DNA of 64,000 bases from Absidia repens (taxonomy: Eukaryota > Mucoromycota > Mucoromycetes > Mucorales > Cunninghamellaceae), in assembly GCA_002105175.1 (NCBI GenBank), contig MCGE01000002.1:558001-622000 (forward strand), written 5' to 3'. Under the pieces are notes generated by a model. That model worked only from the letters and a program-made list of their open reading frames with translations, made no database searches and was not told the origin of the DNA. The translations under genes were made by a program, and so were the position numbers. Positions within the stretch are counted from its first letter, which is position 1, and each line of letters opens with the position of its first letter. Below, one piece after another: positions 13,395 to 29,673 of this stretch.

Positions 13395-14811
13395 GCTCAA
13401 TGTTCACAATGAATAAAATAAAAAGTTGTCATTCATTACCTGGGGAGAGAACCCATACATGAAGATCATGAACAGCAACAACACCAGGGACTTGGAGGAG
13501 CGATTTTTCAATTTGTTCAGGCTTAATATGTTGAGGGACACCTTCCATTAAAACAGCAAGAGAGTCTTTGACCAAATGGTATGTAGTGTAGAGGACCAAT
13601 AAAGAGAAGATGAATGTGCAAATAGGATCCACAATGGTCAATTTCGGGTTCACCAATAATATAATCGAAGAAATTAAAATACCTACAAATACGATACATC
13701 TTTCATTAGTCATTTAATTCTTCATGTTTTCTTTTGGAACTTACCAATGGATGCAAGCAAGTCACCAATGACATGAAGGGCCGCAGCACGAAGGTTGATG
13801 TTGTCTTCCTATATACAAGTTATTATTGATTAGATCAATTGCTATACGTGTGCTTTATTTCCGTACCTTTTTGTGTTGTTTCTTTCCACCAGTAGAATGT
13901 TCTTCATCGCAATCATTACCGTGAGAGTGGCCATGGCCATGATCATGATCATCATGAGAGTGACCATGACCATGATGATGTCCACCAAGTACATAAGCAA
14001 GTCTAAGGGTAGGTTCAAATAATCAATGATTAATATTCGTCTCAATGCTATATATGTATATATAACTTACATGATATTGATGACAACACCAATGGAAGCA
14101 GTAACACACATCTATAAAGCAAGAAAATAGTTTAGTTATCATATCAAATAGATAATATATAATGTTACCAATTTTGCATCAATTTCTTGAGGAGACTTGA
14201 CACGTTCAATGGCTTCGCGGACAAGAAAGGCAGTTAAAATCCAGATAGTGATCACAGAAACTAAAGCGGCAATGACCTCAGCACGATGAAAACCGTAAGT
14301 ATGTCCTAAATAGTCATAAAACCGAGCGTAAGTTTGATTCTAGTAAGCGCAAATATTCATATGTCTGCCAATTTCAAGTAACTTACGACTAGTTGGAGGC
14401 TTTTCCGCAAGATAAATAGCAACAAGAGCGACCAAAAAGCTAACAACATCAGATAGGAGATGGAAGGCATCAGAAAAGAGAGCTATGACAATAATAATAA
14501 ACTTAAGTAAACCAACGAAGTAATAATGTACAACTAGAGCAAGTCTTACCTAAGGAGTTCGCCATCCATCCTGCAACAAGTTCAGTGAAGAAAAATACCA
14601 AAGCGAGACCAGTAGCAAACCATAATTTTCTTTTCGTCGAATCTGACATGCCACCCTGTTCACTGATATTAGCACAAGAATCATCCTGATAAGATACCAT
14701 GGAGCCACTTCGACTAGGTGAGCGATGATGGCTATGTTCAGTGACATGCTTGTTGTCAGCGCTTAGCAAAGGAGTTCTTTCGCTCAGGTTTCCATTTCCT
14801 GTATGTTCCAT
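13156..14811 (-). CDS. Cation diffusion facilitator (CDF) zinc transporter, ZnT2/3/4/8-like
   Basis: CDF proteins exchange cytosolic Zn2+ for protons into vacuole, ER or Golgi. Eight exons (14811-14550, 14482-14387, 14305-14169, 14111-14071, 14002-13867, 13808-13745, 13682-13440, 13346-13156) join in frame to give 389 residues. There are six predicted membrane segments. The two metal-binding signatures are present: FSDAFHLLSD in TM2 and HVIGD in TM5. A His-rich cytosolic loop (HHHGHGHSHDDHDHGHGH) lies between TM4 and TM5. The C-terminal domain has the expected VHDLHVW. The HxxxD arrangement predicts Zn2+ selectivity. The segment YGFHRAEVIAAL and the overall length are closer to animal ZnT-type than to yeast Zrc1-type proteins. 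The gene is divergent with the chitin synthase activator. The family assignment is very secure. Confidence 0.94.
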
Positions 14812-16139
14812 TTTGCTTAGAAAAGAAAAGGTATTTTATAATATAAAGTATATAAATATATAAATAAATAAAAGAGGCAAAAGCAAAAGAAAGAAGGTAT
14901 ATCCCTTAATTTTTACAAACCCGACAGAAAAAGGTGTTCATCGGGGATTTAAATTGGTACAATTCAGGTGGCAGGTGTGATTGGCAAAATGTAACCAACA
15001 GTGACAGGGGAATTACAATCACCTGGTGTTCTCTATTGTATACGAATGACAGCCTAACAATAGTAGTTTATTTAATTAGCTATCCAAGAAACGGGACACC
15101 AAAACGAACTGATGACTGAAACTCTTACTGCTTCATCGACGTTACACGATCAAAAAGAGTTTTTCTTTTCAAGCCCATCTGTCTGCCATTGAAAAAAACA
15201 GAAGAAATTTTTTCAAAAATTTCATGCGAAGAATAAATATCATGGGCCTAGAATTATCTGTCATGAATCAAGCGACAACCAGGATATATATACTCTTGTC
15301 ATATTTCATGTGGTGGTGCTTGGGACAAGGGAGTCACCCGCCGTCAACAGCGTTTGACTGTATACTATCACTATCGATCCAAAACACTTTCTTCGGTACA
15401 AGTCTGGGAACCGATATGGAAATAAGTGTAATTATACGCACTGTGCAGCATTGAGTGAATAAAAAAATTTTGAGGGTTGTCTTAAAAGCACATGCATCTC
15501 TTATTATTCATTACAACCAAGTTGTACACTACAAACGACACAGATCACACAGGCGCAGTTTCAAACGGCGCTCGTCTACTGACGCACACTCCATTCTAAG
15601 ATTATGCAGGTATTTTTTATTTCTCCTCAATTCTTCTCCAAGGTACCCCACATCATATTTTGGCACGCAGAATCTTCGCAGTCCACTGATTTCCAGCGCA
15701 ATAAAACATTCCCTCCCCTCCTTCTTCCTCAGCAAGAACTTTCTAAAATTCATGACCGCCCAGTTTAATGTTTGAAAATCACGCCCGGAAAATTTTGCCC
15801 TGATTTACCTTGGGCGGTATTCAAAAAAATCAAAACACCCACTGAACAAATGCCATTGCCTTACGTCTTTGTGCAATTACCCTGACGAATCAAAGACAAT
15901 CTAACTTGAAATATAGCTTGTATATACATTTCTGATATAGAGAGTTGGAGTATTGTGATCAGTCAGTTATATTTTATTTCTTGGCACGATCCTCGTTGAA
16001 AATTGAAGGTGGAGCATTTTGGATTTTTCAATAAGATTTAATCACCGCTTGAACTCATTTTTTTTCATATATTTTGGCTCGCACTCTTTTCATTTTTCTC
16101 GTTTTTCTTTTCCCTTATTGTATTTTTATCTTATGGACC
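14812..16139. other. Divergent promoter region (zinc transporter / chitin synthase activator)
   Basis: This 1.3-kb stretch lies between two divergent genes and must hold both promoters. Two unrelated open frames of about 75-105 codons (15224-15775) have no protein-like features and are not called. Confidence 0.5.
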
Positions 16140-19288
<3,149 letters not shown>

Positions 19289-19596
19289 TTTTTTCTTCCT
19301 CTCTTTATTATATATATACCTATGTATTTTTTTCCTCTCTTCCTTTGTCCTTTTAGTACCTACTCTTTATTATTATTTATCCGTTTTTTTTTTTAATAAA
19401 ATATCATCAATCCACCCCCCCCTTTTCTCTAGTCATATATTAATCATTGATGTGGACGATGTATTTGGATTTTTATTTTTTATTTAGCTGTATATGTTTA
19501 AATCCCGCCCGGCAGAAGTGGCTTTTTTTTTAAAAAAAAAAATAGTTACGACCCAAGAAAACAACTTCTTCCTCTTACTTTTGTCATATTTACACA

Positions 19597-20103
19597 ATGG
19601 AAAACTCTGAAGGCAGACTCGTCGATATCTACATCCCCCGCAAGTGGTAAGATGAATAGCAGCAAAAGAAGAAAAAAAAAATAGCATCATGTACATAAAC
19701 TAGGAAATAGTAATCGCTCATGAATGGAACCTCTTTTTTTTCGGTTGTGAATTTTAGCTCTGCCACTAACCGCCTCATCACTGCTAAGGACCACGCCTCT
19801 ATCCAACTTAATGTTGCCGATGTCGATGCTGAAGGTCGTGCCACCAACTCCTTCTCCACCTATGCTCTCTGTGGTTTCGTCCGTAAGGAAGCTGAAGCCG
19901 ATGACTCTATCAACCGTCTCGCCACCGCTGATGGCTGTAAGTGATACTTTTTTTTTCTCTTTGACTGGGTGTTGGGGGGGATTTTTTATAAGGGCATTAG
20001 AAAAAAAAAAAAAAAAGCGAACTCGGAAATCTTATTAATCTCTAATGTCTCTCCCTTTCTATTACTTTTAGACTTGAAGAATGTTTGGTCTTACCAACAA
20101 TAG
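19597..20103 (+). CDS. RPS21: 40S ribosomal protein S21 (eS21)
   Basis: eS21 is a small eukaryote-specific protein of the 40S subunit. Three exons (19597-19646, 19758-19936, 20072-20103) give 86 residues, the normal size. Recognisable blocks are the N-terminus [40 protein letters not shown] and the C-terminal [11 protein letters not shown]. Both introns have GTAAG donors, and the second has long A and T runs. The gene follows the chitin synthase activator on the same strand with a 308-bp gap. The assignment is certain. Confidence 0.97.
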
Positions 20104-20958
20104 ACATGATTGGAGTATTTTTTTGATTTAGTTCATATTTAGTACCCTTTCCTTATTTAGCGACGATTTGTTTCTTTTTTGATGCAATAGAAATAAAATA
20201 GTTTATCTTGTCTGTTTTTGATTGTCTACTTTGGTTATGTATTTTTTTTTTTTTTCCAGAAACTAAAATAAAATGAAGTGTGGGCATGAAAAGGAGGGTT
20301 GTTAGCCCAGAAAAGGGAAATGAACGAGATGGGGTAGAGGGAAGGTCCGTTATTGATAAAGCAGAATATTTTCCTGGATTAGAGAAAATACAGAAATAAA
20401 ATGGCATGGTATATGTATTAATGATTTGGCGATCTGATGATTTTTTCTGGGAAGTTTGTACTCTTCGAACAGTAGGTGTTTCGTCGATCGAGACGGATAT
20501 GAAATAAATTGTGTCGAAACGAATGAAGGAAGGAACATCAACTTCTGGAGTGGTGGGTGGATGGGTGGAGAGGGTTAGAGTGGGAAGCATGTAGTACGAC
20601 TGCCGCAAAAAAACATGCACTCTGTTGAAAAGTGGGAGTATGATCCTCTTGACGAAATTAAACGCCCGCTCACGTATATATAAAAAAATAGGCAAAAAAA
20701 AAAAAAAAAAACTCCCACTGTTTTCTATTTTGTTGATTTTATGAGATAAAAGAAAAATATACTTAGAGGATCATACAGCATTTAGAAAAAGGTAAATGTA
20801 TATTTAACATAACAGCAACTCGACACGGTGATGTTATGCGTTACTCATGTTAGCTATGACTTCATCGGGTGAAACTCAGGACACTGATCCATTTACTAAC
20901 TATTTCCTTTTCACAAAACATTTGACTGATAACGGCAAAAGGCTACAATTACTGAAGG
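20104..20958. other. Intergenic region upstream of cullin gene
   Basis: This stretch lies between eS21 and the cullin start and is AT-rich. A plus-strand open frame starting at 20847 overlaps the cullin N-terminus in another frame. Its composition is ordinary and it could hide an extra 5' exon, but no splice solution was found. Confidence 0.45.
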
Positions 20959-23900
20959 ATGGATTATACCAAGGGACGCCTACCAAATTACACAGCACGA
21001 AACGGATCACCAGCATTGATGGAAACTTTCGTGAATCAAACATGGACGATACAGCAATCTTCTACAGGTCTACTTACCCCGTCAACACAACTGTCAACAT
21101 CACCACCTCTTCCTTCACAGATCATACCACAAGAACAGTTACCCTCGTCATTAACACAAAGCCCATTTCATCCTCAGCCACGGCAAGCTTTAAAGACCTT
21201 ACGCGATCCTGATCTTCATCAACAACCACAACCTAAGAGATTGCGACTCTTACTCAACGCGACTTTGGACGACGACAGCAGCAGCAACACAGAATTAAAA
21301 TTGAAGGACAATGGTATGCAACTGGACCGGGAAGACGACGAGGACATGAAAAATAGCGCTCATTTGAAACTACTGGACCTCAGCACCCCTGACGAACTCG
21401 CTTTGTCTCCAAACCTTCATACGCTACCCAAACAAATCATGATCAATTCTTCGATGAATTCTCCAGCACCAAAAATACCAATCAACAATAGGAGAGGTAA
21501 TCAACAGAATAAGCCATATTGTCATGTCATGAATTATAACATGTTTTCCTCCTTTAGATAATGTGGGAATACCAGACCGTGAAAGGAACATCCATGATAT
21601 TTTCAATATTTTCAGGTCGGTCATTGATCGTACATTCAACAGTTTGGACTTTGACATGTCGCAACAAAACTTTTATGAGGTAAGAAGAATCAAAGCATCA
21701 GAGCTGTTACATATCTCTCATCATACATATTATTTTTTCTCTTCTCCCATAGATATGCTCATTTGCCTGTGCTACAATTTCACCAAAAAGCATCTTTACT
21801 GTCGTCTCTGAATCTTTGCATGATAACATTGAAAAAATTTGTCGAAAACTGGAAGCGTAAGTTACTGAAAATATCTGCTCTCCATGTTGCTGAAAAAAAA
21901 AAATAACCCCAGCTCATTTTACTGTTTTCTTTCTAGTTTGGCCTCGGAAAAAGTCAACTTTTTATCATTGGTTATATTGGGGTGGAAACAGTGTCTGGCG
22001 GTACTTGTAAGTAGAAAATAGCCATATTATTCCAAATTAGCTTGGCTATACTAATAATATACACTCTATCAATTTTAGGTCAAGATCAACGACCTCTTCA
22101 ACCCTCTCAACTTCAAGTATATAATCAAAGAAACGAAATTTACTTCCCTCTTGTAAGTTCACTTCAAAAAAAAAAAAGAACTGTAAAACATGTACTGATC
22201 ATACTATACTGTTAGTCATTTCGGAAAAGAAGCATTTGCGAACATGTTATCAACAAGCATAAAGATCAAAACCCGGACCATACTCAGTCTTACACATCTT
22301 ATCTCATGTCAAAGGTAACAATCACAAATATGACGATGAATTAGCTATTAATCCAGTTTACATTTATTGTCTTTTTTTTTTTTTTTTTTTTTTTACGTAG
22401 ACATCAAATTCATGTCGGTCAAAACCTAATCACATCTACCTTACAAATAATACATGAAAACTTGCCTGTTTTTGCAGCTGAATTTGGACATGAACTCATA
22501 CAATCAACAAAGAAGTTTTATCAAAAATGTGCTTCCACCGGTCTCAATACTTTAGATATCTCAAATTATATTGCCTATGCCCTCCGTTTAGTAGTACACG
22601 AACCAACAGCAATATATGACTACCGAATTTACATCCCCGACAACATCAGGTCTCTCTCTGGCATCGCCCTGGAAGAACTTCTATCAACCCATGACGATCT
22701 CCTCGCAAATTGTAAGCGTAAAATTGAAAAATACAACCCTCATTAGCTTTTAATTCTGTTCATATTTTTTTTTTTTTTCAACTTAGGTTTTGCGTTAGTC
22801 ACGGAACCAGATCAGGAACAAATACTGAAGGCGTTATATCAATTATATTCTTATCATGGACAAATATCTTTACTGCAAACGGCATTTGGACAGTATATTC
22901 AAGTAGGCAAAAAAAATAAAATAAAAAAAAAAAAAAAAAAATAGTGGGGACACCGCATGGTTTGATGATTGCTAATCTTTTTTTTTTTTTTTTTGGTTGT
23001 AGGACGAATGCGATGTGATTTGTTTGAAATATCGGATCGACAAGTCAGGTAATACCTCTCGTCAATATAAAAGAAATGGTATATGAACTAAATTTTTTAT
23101 TTTTATTTAATAATTTTCAAGACGAAACTGTAGACAGCGATCCTAAGTATCATGGCTTTGTGTCTGCCCTTCTGGAATTGAAATCACGGTCAAATTGGAT
23201 TCTTGAGAAGTGTTTTGATTCGAACGATGGCTTCCATTGTGTTTTAAAGAAAGGCTTTGAAGTATCTATCAATCGGGGTCAAGCATCTTCTGCGCAACAT
23301 ATTGCCAGCTTCATGAATCAGCGACTGGAATCGACAAAGGTAAGCTACAAAATACAATTATCAATTAGATTACTAAAAATAAACAAACTTATATAGGTCT
23401 TTGCAACAACTACGCTAACGACCTTGAACCAATGCATCGACCTGCTAAGACATTTACAAGGTAATAAAATGAAATAGGCCAGTATGTCATGATTGTTGTA
23501 ACCGTTGTTTTATTTTCTTATATATAGGCGAAGAAGTATTCAAGTGCCACTACAAGGGTCATTTGGCAAGGCGATTGCTCATGCATCGGAGTCCGGCAAT
23601 ATTAGCAAGAGAAATGGATATAACGGAACGACTAGAAGCAGGTAGGAAATACGATATTTATGTGAATCTGGCAGGTCAAAACTAATTTTTACTCACTCAA
23701 CATTTGTTTTATCCTAGAATGTGGAATTGATTTCGCAACGGATCTGTTTGTAATGATCAGTGAAGCACGGACTTCTCAAATACGGATGGCAAAATTTGAC
23801 GTATGCTGAATAGAAACCAATTATTGTCTTGATTTATTTCTAAGCAATTTTTTTCTCTCTCTCTTTTACTCTACAGGAGTTTGCCTCAGATAATCATATA

Positions 23901-25099
23901 CGCAGTACAATAAATCTCAATGTCCACGTCTTGTCTGGTGAAAATTGGTCCATACCGTTTCGCCAAGAAGAACTGAATTTATCTGCAGAAGTAAGTAATT
24001 TACTAGATGGTGTGGGTAATTGAATGGATTGGAACTCATATTTTTTTTTGTTTGTTTGTTTTTGGATTGCAATTGATAGATGTTGACTTGCCAACGTTTT
24101 TACAACAAATTTTACTATACGGAAAACCCTCGAAATAAACTCACTTGGATGGCAAACCTCAGCTCATGTGTCGTGAACGCATCATACCCAAACTGTACCA
24201 TCAAACTGACCACATCACAATATCAAGCAATGATCCTCGTGTTATTCAACAATCAAAAGATTCCACATTGGACCGTAAAACAAATAAGCCAACGAACTGG
24301 AATAGGTATGCGCTCTATGGAACAGTGTTTTTTTTTGATTTTTGGAAGAAGTTATTTATCACGGACAGCTATTAAATCCAATTTTTAATTTTTTAGGCGA
24401 AGACGAAATTGAAAAGTCACTTGAAGTCATCTCTGGACTGGAAATGCAATTGTTGACAAGGCATCGATATTCAACTGCCATAACCCCAGGGAACAACGAA
24501 GCAGACCTGGAAGACGATTCTGATGTATTTACCTATAACCAAGACTTCAGCACTTCAGAAACCGACATGACACTTGCAAACGTTCTGGCGGAACTACCTT
24601 CAGCAAGTATCAAGATTATGACCAAACGTGAATTCTTTAACAAACAAGAAAGGGTATGTCGCCAAAAAAGGGGAGGAAAAAAGGGGGGGGAACGGAGAGA
24701 GTGCAATGGAATGAGGATAAGGTACTTACCCATTTTATATGTATATATAGCTTCAGGCAAGCATTATGAAGGTCCTCAAAAAAAACAAGACTCTAGATAT
24801 ATTGGGCATTTGGGAGCAGGTGAAAGCGCGAAACAAAAATGGGGAACAAAAGCTCTTGGTTGAGGTAAAAGATATATTTCGTTGCATAGATACAAGGTGA
24901 CCGAACTCATCTCCTTTTTATAGCTCTCCATGGTTGAAACCGAGTTAAAAGTGCTTGCTCAAAGGTAAGCCGCCATTCGCCTCATCCCCCCCCGCCACAG
25001 CGCTACAAAAGGTACTCATCTATTGCACTGCTATACTCTATACATAGGTGCCTGATACGAAATACAACGGGTGATATTTACGAGTATTGTGAAGAATAG
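20959..25099 (+). CDS. Divergent cullin, E3 ubiquitin-ligase scaffold
   Basis: Cullins bridge an adaptor-substrate module and Rbx1/E2. Nineteen exons (20959-21496, 21558-21679, 21753-21856, 21937-22006, 22079-22152, 22216-22314, 22401-22711, 22787-22902, 23003-23048, 23122-23339, 23397-23460, 23528-23641, 23718-23800, 23877-23990, 24080-24305, 24397-24653, 24751-24864, 24924-24964, 25048-25099) keep frame and give 920 residues. The first 180 are disordered and Gln/Ser/Pro-rich. Helical cullin repeats follow, then the cullin homology domain with FKCHYKGHLARRLLM, ECGIDFATDLF, MLTCQRFYNKFYYTENPRNK and YQAMILVLFNN. The winged-helix region has the neddylation segment SIMKVLKKNKTL. The C-terminus is divergent, ending EYCEE rather than the usual YxYxA. 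It is closest in feel to Cul3/Cul4; the exact paralogue is uncertain. The start is the first in-frame ATG after a stop. Confidence 0.88.
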
Positions 25100-25685
25100 G
25101 GTGTGGTTGATGTCGTTGCGTCGGTTATATAGTTATTTGTATTCTTACCTTATGAATAAAGGCTATCCAATTATGAAAACTGAAATAATTTTTGCTCTCA
25201 TGGGTTTTATTTTGAATGTTGAAGGGTTGGTGTGGGGAGGGGGGTAGAGGAATTAGGTTGAAGAAAAGCACAGGGGTTGTTTTATATTTTGATGGTTTTG
25301 GGTGGAACGACCGAACTCTTTGATTTTTATCACACAGGGGCGGGGAACATGGGTAAGAAAATGATAGGATAATCAGAAGTGGTCAAAATCTGATATACAG
25401 AACATAAGATGATATAAAACATTTTGACGGGAGGGGGCGTCAAGTTTTTGGCCTGAGATGACGCTGTAAGAAATTGGAAGACATGACGGGGGCAGAAATG
25501 ACATATAATACTATCCTTGTCAAGGCGGGGGGGGTGACATGGGAGTGGTGAGAAGGCGTGGGATGATATAGGGTGGCAGTGCTTGGGATGGGGCTAGACG
25601 CCTTCGCTATTTCATAGTTTGATGGGCAATCCCTCTGCTACTCCCCCCCAGCCGCCGTGCTCAGCGCTCCGTCAAACGGAAATAT
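25100..25685. other. 3' flank of cullin and G-rich intergenic DNA
   Basis: This stretch holds no gene. It has unusually many G runs (gggtggcag, ggggcgggg types) compared with the AT-rich surroundings and leads into repeat copy B. Confidence 0.5.
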
Positions 25686-26715
25686 TTCAAATCCCGCCCA
25701 CGTGAATATTTATTTACTCCTGTTTTTTAATTTTTATTTTTCACACACTTCCTTTTCATTTTTTTCCCCCTTCATCATTCAACTTCTCTAGGTTATGGTG
25801 ATCTTAGATTAAAGGCAGGTCTAGTTTAGAAGGGGTTTCAGCTCAGGGATTACAAGATGCATGGGGAAATCCTTTCATTTTGGATTCAGGATTTAGGCCC
25901 CCCCTTAGTTGGCATTTTGGAGTCTTCATTATATTAGTTTAGTCTTAGTTTATCATTGTTTGTATCTGCAAACTGAATAAAAATGTCTCTTCTTACATGC
26001 TTTGATGAAAAATGTCCCATTTGTCTCTCTCGAATTTTGTGAAATAGATGGTTTTTCTATTACCAACGCATCTCCTTTGATTAGTGCTGACGGTTGTTGC
26101 ATTTCAATAACCTGTGTCTCTTTAGTTTTTTTATGTTATGTATAGTATATTAGATCCCATTTTATTCTCATTTCGTTAATCTAGTGATGGCTGTTTTTCA
26201 AATCTCGCACAAGTCTACCTCATGCTGCTTCCAATAGATCCCATGTTACATTGATCCTTTCTCCTTTAGTTTAGTATATGCCACTTTGCCTCAATAAATA
26301 TACTCATTTATTAACATTTTCTGACCCATGGTATAGTAATACAATGCCGTTATTGTAGTTGTTATGAGAGTTCCTTATCAAATTCATATACATATTCTTT
26401 TTGTTCTTTCCCTCTAGAACCTCAGCCACTGATAGGTAGTTCTAGGTCACTTAATATCAAATGTGACCTTATCCCTGCTCTATCTATTCATACGAATTAA
26501 CCTATAGTGCTTTGACTGTATATGTTGCTGTCAGCTATTTTCCCCTTATTTTCTCACTCATCCATTATGACTTGTTCCCTTTCAGCTATAGCTACAGGTT
26601 GACAGTTAAAGGTCAGTCATTATCAACTGTGGCGTTTATTTTCATTTCACTATTCACATTAATTAGCTAAGACAGTACCATTAGCGTAGCTTCTCTTAAA
26701 AGTACTATAACACCA
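25686..26715 (+). repeat. Dispersed repeat, copy B (about 1.03 kb)
   Basis: This is a full-length copy with the best-preserved head, AAATCCCGCCCACGTGAAT, followed by the T/C-rich segment, TTAGATTAAAGGCAGGTC, the core TCAGGGATTACAAGATGC near 25842, CTGAATAAAAATGTCTC near 25973, and the tail motif TAGTTCTAGGTCACTTAAT near 26447. The end (ATTAGCGTAGCTTCTC then TACTATAA) matches the end of copy A. No coding frame is seen. Confidence 0.75.
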
Positions 26716-27164
26716 CTAGAGCAACAAACTGTAAACATCCCCTTCATTATTTTCACTATTTTCGTTGAATATATGAAGACATCCCTATCAATATTCGCAC
26801 AATAAATCCCCCCCACCCCGCTATAACAACCAGTAAATCTATGATATCCCCAATGCCATGAAGCGCTAATGTTGCACCTAAGAGTTTACCAGTCGAGGGT
26901 TGTCTAATATTTTCCCCACTCACTCTTGAATATACCCCTAACGGTAGCTTAACAGATACAACTATGTCCCAATATGTTTCCCAGCAAGTGCAAAATAGCA
27001 GAAGGGACAAAAAAAAAAAAAAAAAAAAACCTCCCCCAGTAGTGAGTGAGTGTCCATTTCTACACCCACACCCACCCCAGTTTGTTTTTCTTCGAATCAC
27101 AGACGTAACCCATTCGACAAAACAATTTACATATGAAAGAAACTAATAATAAAAAAAACAATGC
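26716..27164. other. Spacer between inverted repeat copies B and D
   Basis: About 450 bp of non-repetitive DNA separates plus-strand copy B from minus-strand copy D. It has a long A run near 27010 and a C-rich stretch near 27062. No gene is seen. Confidence 0.4.
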
Positions 27165-27356
27165 ATATTTTATTCAGATATGTATATAAACTATGACAGC
27201 TAACACCAAGCTAATCTAATAATGGTTTCATTGCATTATCTTAAAGATGAAGGCTAATCTAATGGCATCCAAAATGAGAGAGTTTTCCCATGATGTTCGT
27301 ATTGCATTGTTCAAAATGCCCCCCCCTGATTTAAGTTCTAACCACTAATCCAATAT
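27165..27356 (-). repeat. Dispersed repeat, partial copy D
   Basis: On the minus strand this segment reads through the shared block: GATTAGTGGTTAGAAC, a diverged core, CTCATTTTGGATGCC, TTAGATTAGCTTGGTG and CTGAATAAAATATGC. It lacks the CCCGCCCACGTG head and the long tail, so it is a fragment of about 190 bp lying opposite to copy B. Confidence 0.6.
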
Positions 27357-27544
27357 CATCATGGCTTCGAGTTTTAATAAAGAAGAAGGAAAAAGGGGAA
27401 AAAAAGAAAAAGAGACAAATCAATAAACATATGAAAAAACATGCGAATCGGAGTGTGAATCCATTATTTTTCTTTTCTGTTATACTGTGCTGGGCAGTAT
27501 AATATCAGTTGTTCATTTTTTATTCAAAGTCATAACAATTACTG

Positions 27545-29673
27545 CTATAATATATTATTGTCTGCCAACTTTGTTCTTTGTTCTTGAATTAACCTTGATC
27601 GAGCTAGCCGAAAGATATAAAAGAAAATCACATGAGTCCAAAAAAAAAAAAAGAAAAAAGAAAAGAGCGAAGCCAGTGTGGCACAAAATGATAAATGTGG
27701 TTGGGGCTTTTATTTTACCTTTTGTGGCAGATCTTCTCAATTCGGAAATTACGGATGACAGATGGTACAGCCAATCTTCACGTTCTTCTTGGCTCTTTGT
27801 TTGGAAGATATGCGAGCGGGATGGTTCGACAATGGTAGTGTACATAGCGTCAATGCCACTCACACAAGTCACCACTTCAAAACAATCATTTAAACTACCG
27901 TCTGGAAGAGGTGGTACATCCTGGACGCGGGCATTTTCCAAATCGATGTGTCCTTTGTATTGCAATACCGTTCGTTTTGTATCGTGCCGTGCTTGGACAT
28001 ACAATAGCATATCAGAGAAAAGGATGACCATGCGCTTGATACTGCTTGCCTTTTTCAAGCCTTCGATGCTAAACCCATTCATATTGCTGTTGCGTCGACG
28101 TTTTTGTGCTGAGCTGAGGGTGAGTTTATTGAGATCGCCCTGAAGAATCAATCGACGGTCAGCATGACTTCCAAAAGGAGCTTCTACTAATGCTTGATGG
28201 ATCATCAACACTTGATCTATATTATCAGCATTATCTATTCTGAGAAGCCAGCCATCACCCCGAAAAAAAAAAAAACAATCAAAGGTCAGTCATCCACTGG
28301 ACTACTTTTTTTTTTTTTTTTGATAAACATACTTTGGTCTTATTTCTTCACTCAAGCCTAACATGGACTCTTTGAGATTTTGTAACCCCGAATAATCAGG
28401 GTGCATAGGGGATGTTGCATCGGCCAGCCGAATCACAATTTGAATATATCGGTTCACACAGCCAGTAGGAATTTGTAATAAAGATAAAAGTGTTGCACCT
28501 TTGAGTGATGGGTCCTTATGAGTGACCTAGTCCCGCATGATATGCAGAAATGAAAAAAAAAAAAATCGAGTAAACAATCGTCATTAATTATTATTATATT
28601 TTTTTTTTTTTTTTTTTGCAATATTATGTACGTCGATAAATTTTTTAAACGGCGCATATGACAGTAATCGTTCGTAGGTTGTCACAATTACGTGATAATT
28701 GTCAAGATATGTACCATAGCATCTCCCCAAATAATTGAAAACCTATCAAATATGTACGTGCGATTACTAAGATGGATCATGATTATCACGTCTTTTCGAA
28801 ATTGGGCTGAGCACAGCTCTCGCACTTACTGTATCAAATAGGACGTCGCTAATGATTTGAGAAGTGCTAAATGTGTTTAAACTAAAAAAGGGAATATCGT
28901 GGATAATCAGAACACCAATCCCTTCATGATAGCAAAAATACATGTATTGTAACCCTATTTTTAATTTACCGCTGTTCCACCGCTTTCAGTATGTTTTTAT
29001 GCATTTGGTAGATATCGTCCAAATTACAAAAAAGCCACTGTAATTCACGTCGAGTACATGCAGGTTTTTTTGAACCATTTAAAAAACTGATAGACGAAGA
29101 GGACGACTCGTGTTGCTTTAATGCATGTCTTAGAGGATAAAGGAAAAGATTCATGATAAGATCAAGTGAATGGAGGTATGATTTTTCGGATGAATACAGT
29201 TGCTGGATTAATGCTTCTCGGCTTCGATGAAGGAGTTCATGGTCTTTTTTTTTTTTTATGGGAGTTCGGAAGTGGGTGGAATACAAGGCCCAAAAAAAAA
29301 AAAAAAAATCCAGCCGGGAGATTTGGGTATGGAATGCATAAAAAAAATAAATTATGTTTAGTGTATATCAAAAATCCTATTCAAGTCGATGGCAAATGAT
29401 ATATTCATACTAACCTACTATTTCTGTATCCATATCATAATAGTAATCAACAGCTTCTTGTATTTCATATGTTTGATCAGATTGTCTGCGTTGGGTCTGA
29501 TTGAAACTACCACTTACACTGGTAGTGGCGTAACTTGACACGCTGCTATTTTCCTCAAAGTAGTAATCCGTTTCTCTTTGATGTTGTCGTATATCATCCT
29601 TGTTCGATAAACGTCTTCCTTTATAAAAAGGTGTGTTCGAATTCGAATTATTGGATTGATAATAAAAGGACAT
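27545..29673 (-). CDS. DH-PH domain Rho guanine nucleotide exchange factor
   Basis: Such proteins activate Rho-family GTPases in polarity and wall growth. Seven exons (29673-29415, 29243-28970, 28881-28830, 28742-28632, 28526-28333, 28239-27719, 27603-27545) keep frame and give 489 residues. The N-terminal 86 residues are polar and Tyr/Ser-rich. The DH domain covers about 90-300, opening with REALIQQLYSSEKSYLHSLDL and including NRYIQIVIRLADAT, which corresponds to the conserved core helix. The PH domain (about 320-470) has GDLNKLTL, RMVILFSDMLLYVQ and a closing helix EREDWLYHLSSVISEL. The start is the ATG before SFYYQ; an earlier ATG adds only a Phe/Leu-rich leader from T-rich DNA. The last exon, ending in ADNNIL, is inferred from splice motifs. 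Which Rho protein it serves cannot be told. Confidence 0.86.

Noticed and set aside
16074..16139. N-terminal extension of the chitin synthase activator that looks like a signal peptide
   Set aside because: It begins at TTG, not ATG, and its Phe/Leu codons come from a T-rich leader. The ATG at 16140 has a strong context.
27487..28143. 218-codon plus-strand frame opposite the RhoGEF
   Set aside because: It is the antisense shadow of the PH-domain exon, which has clear family motifs on the minus strand.
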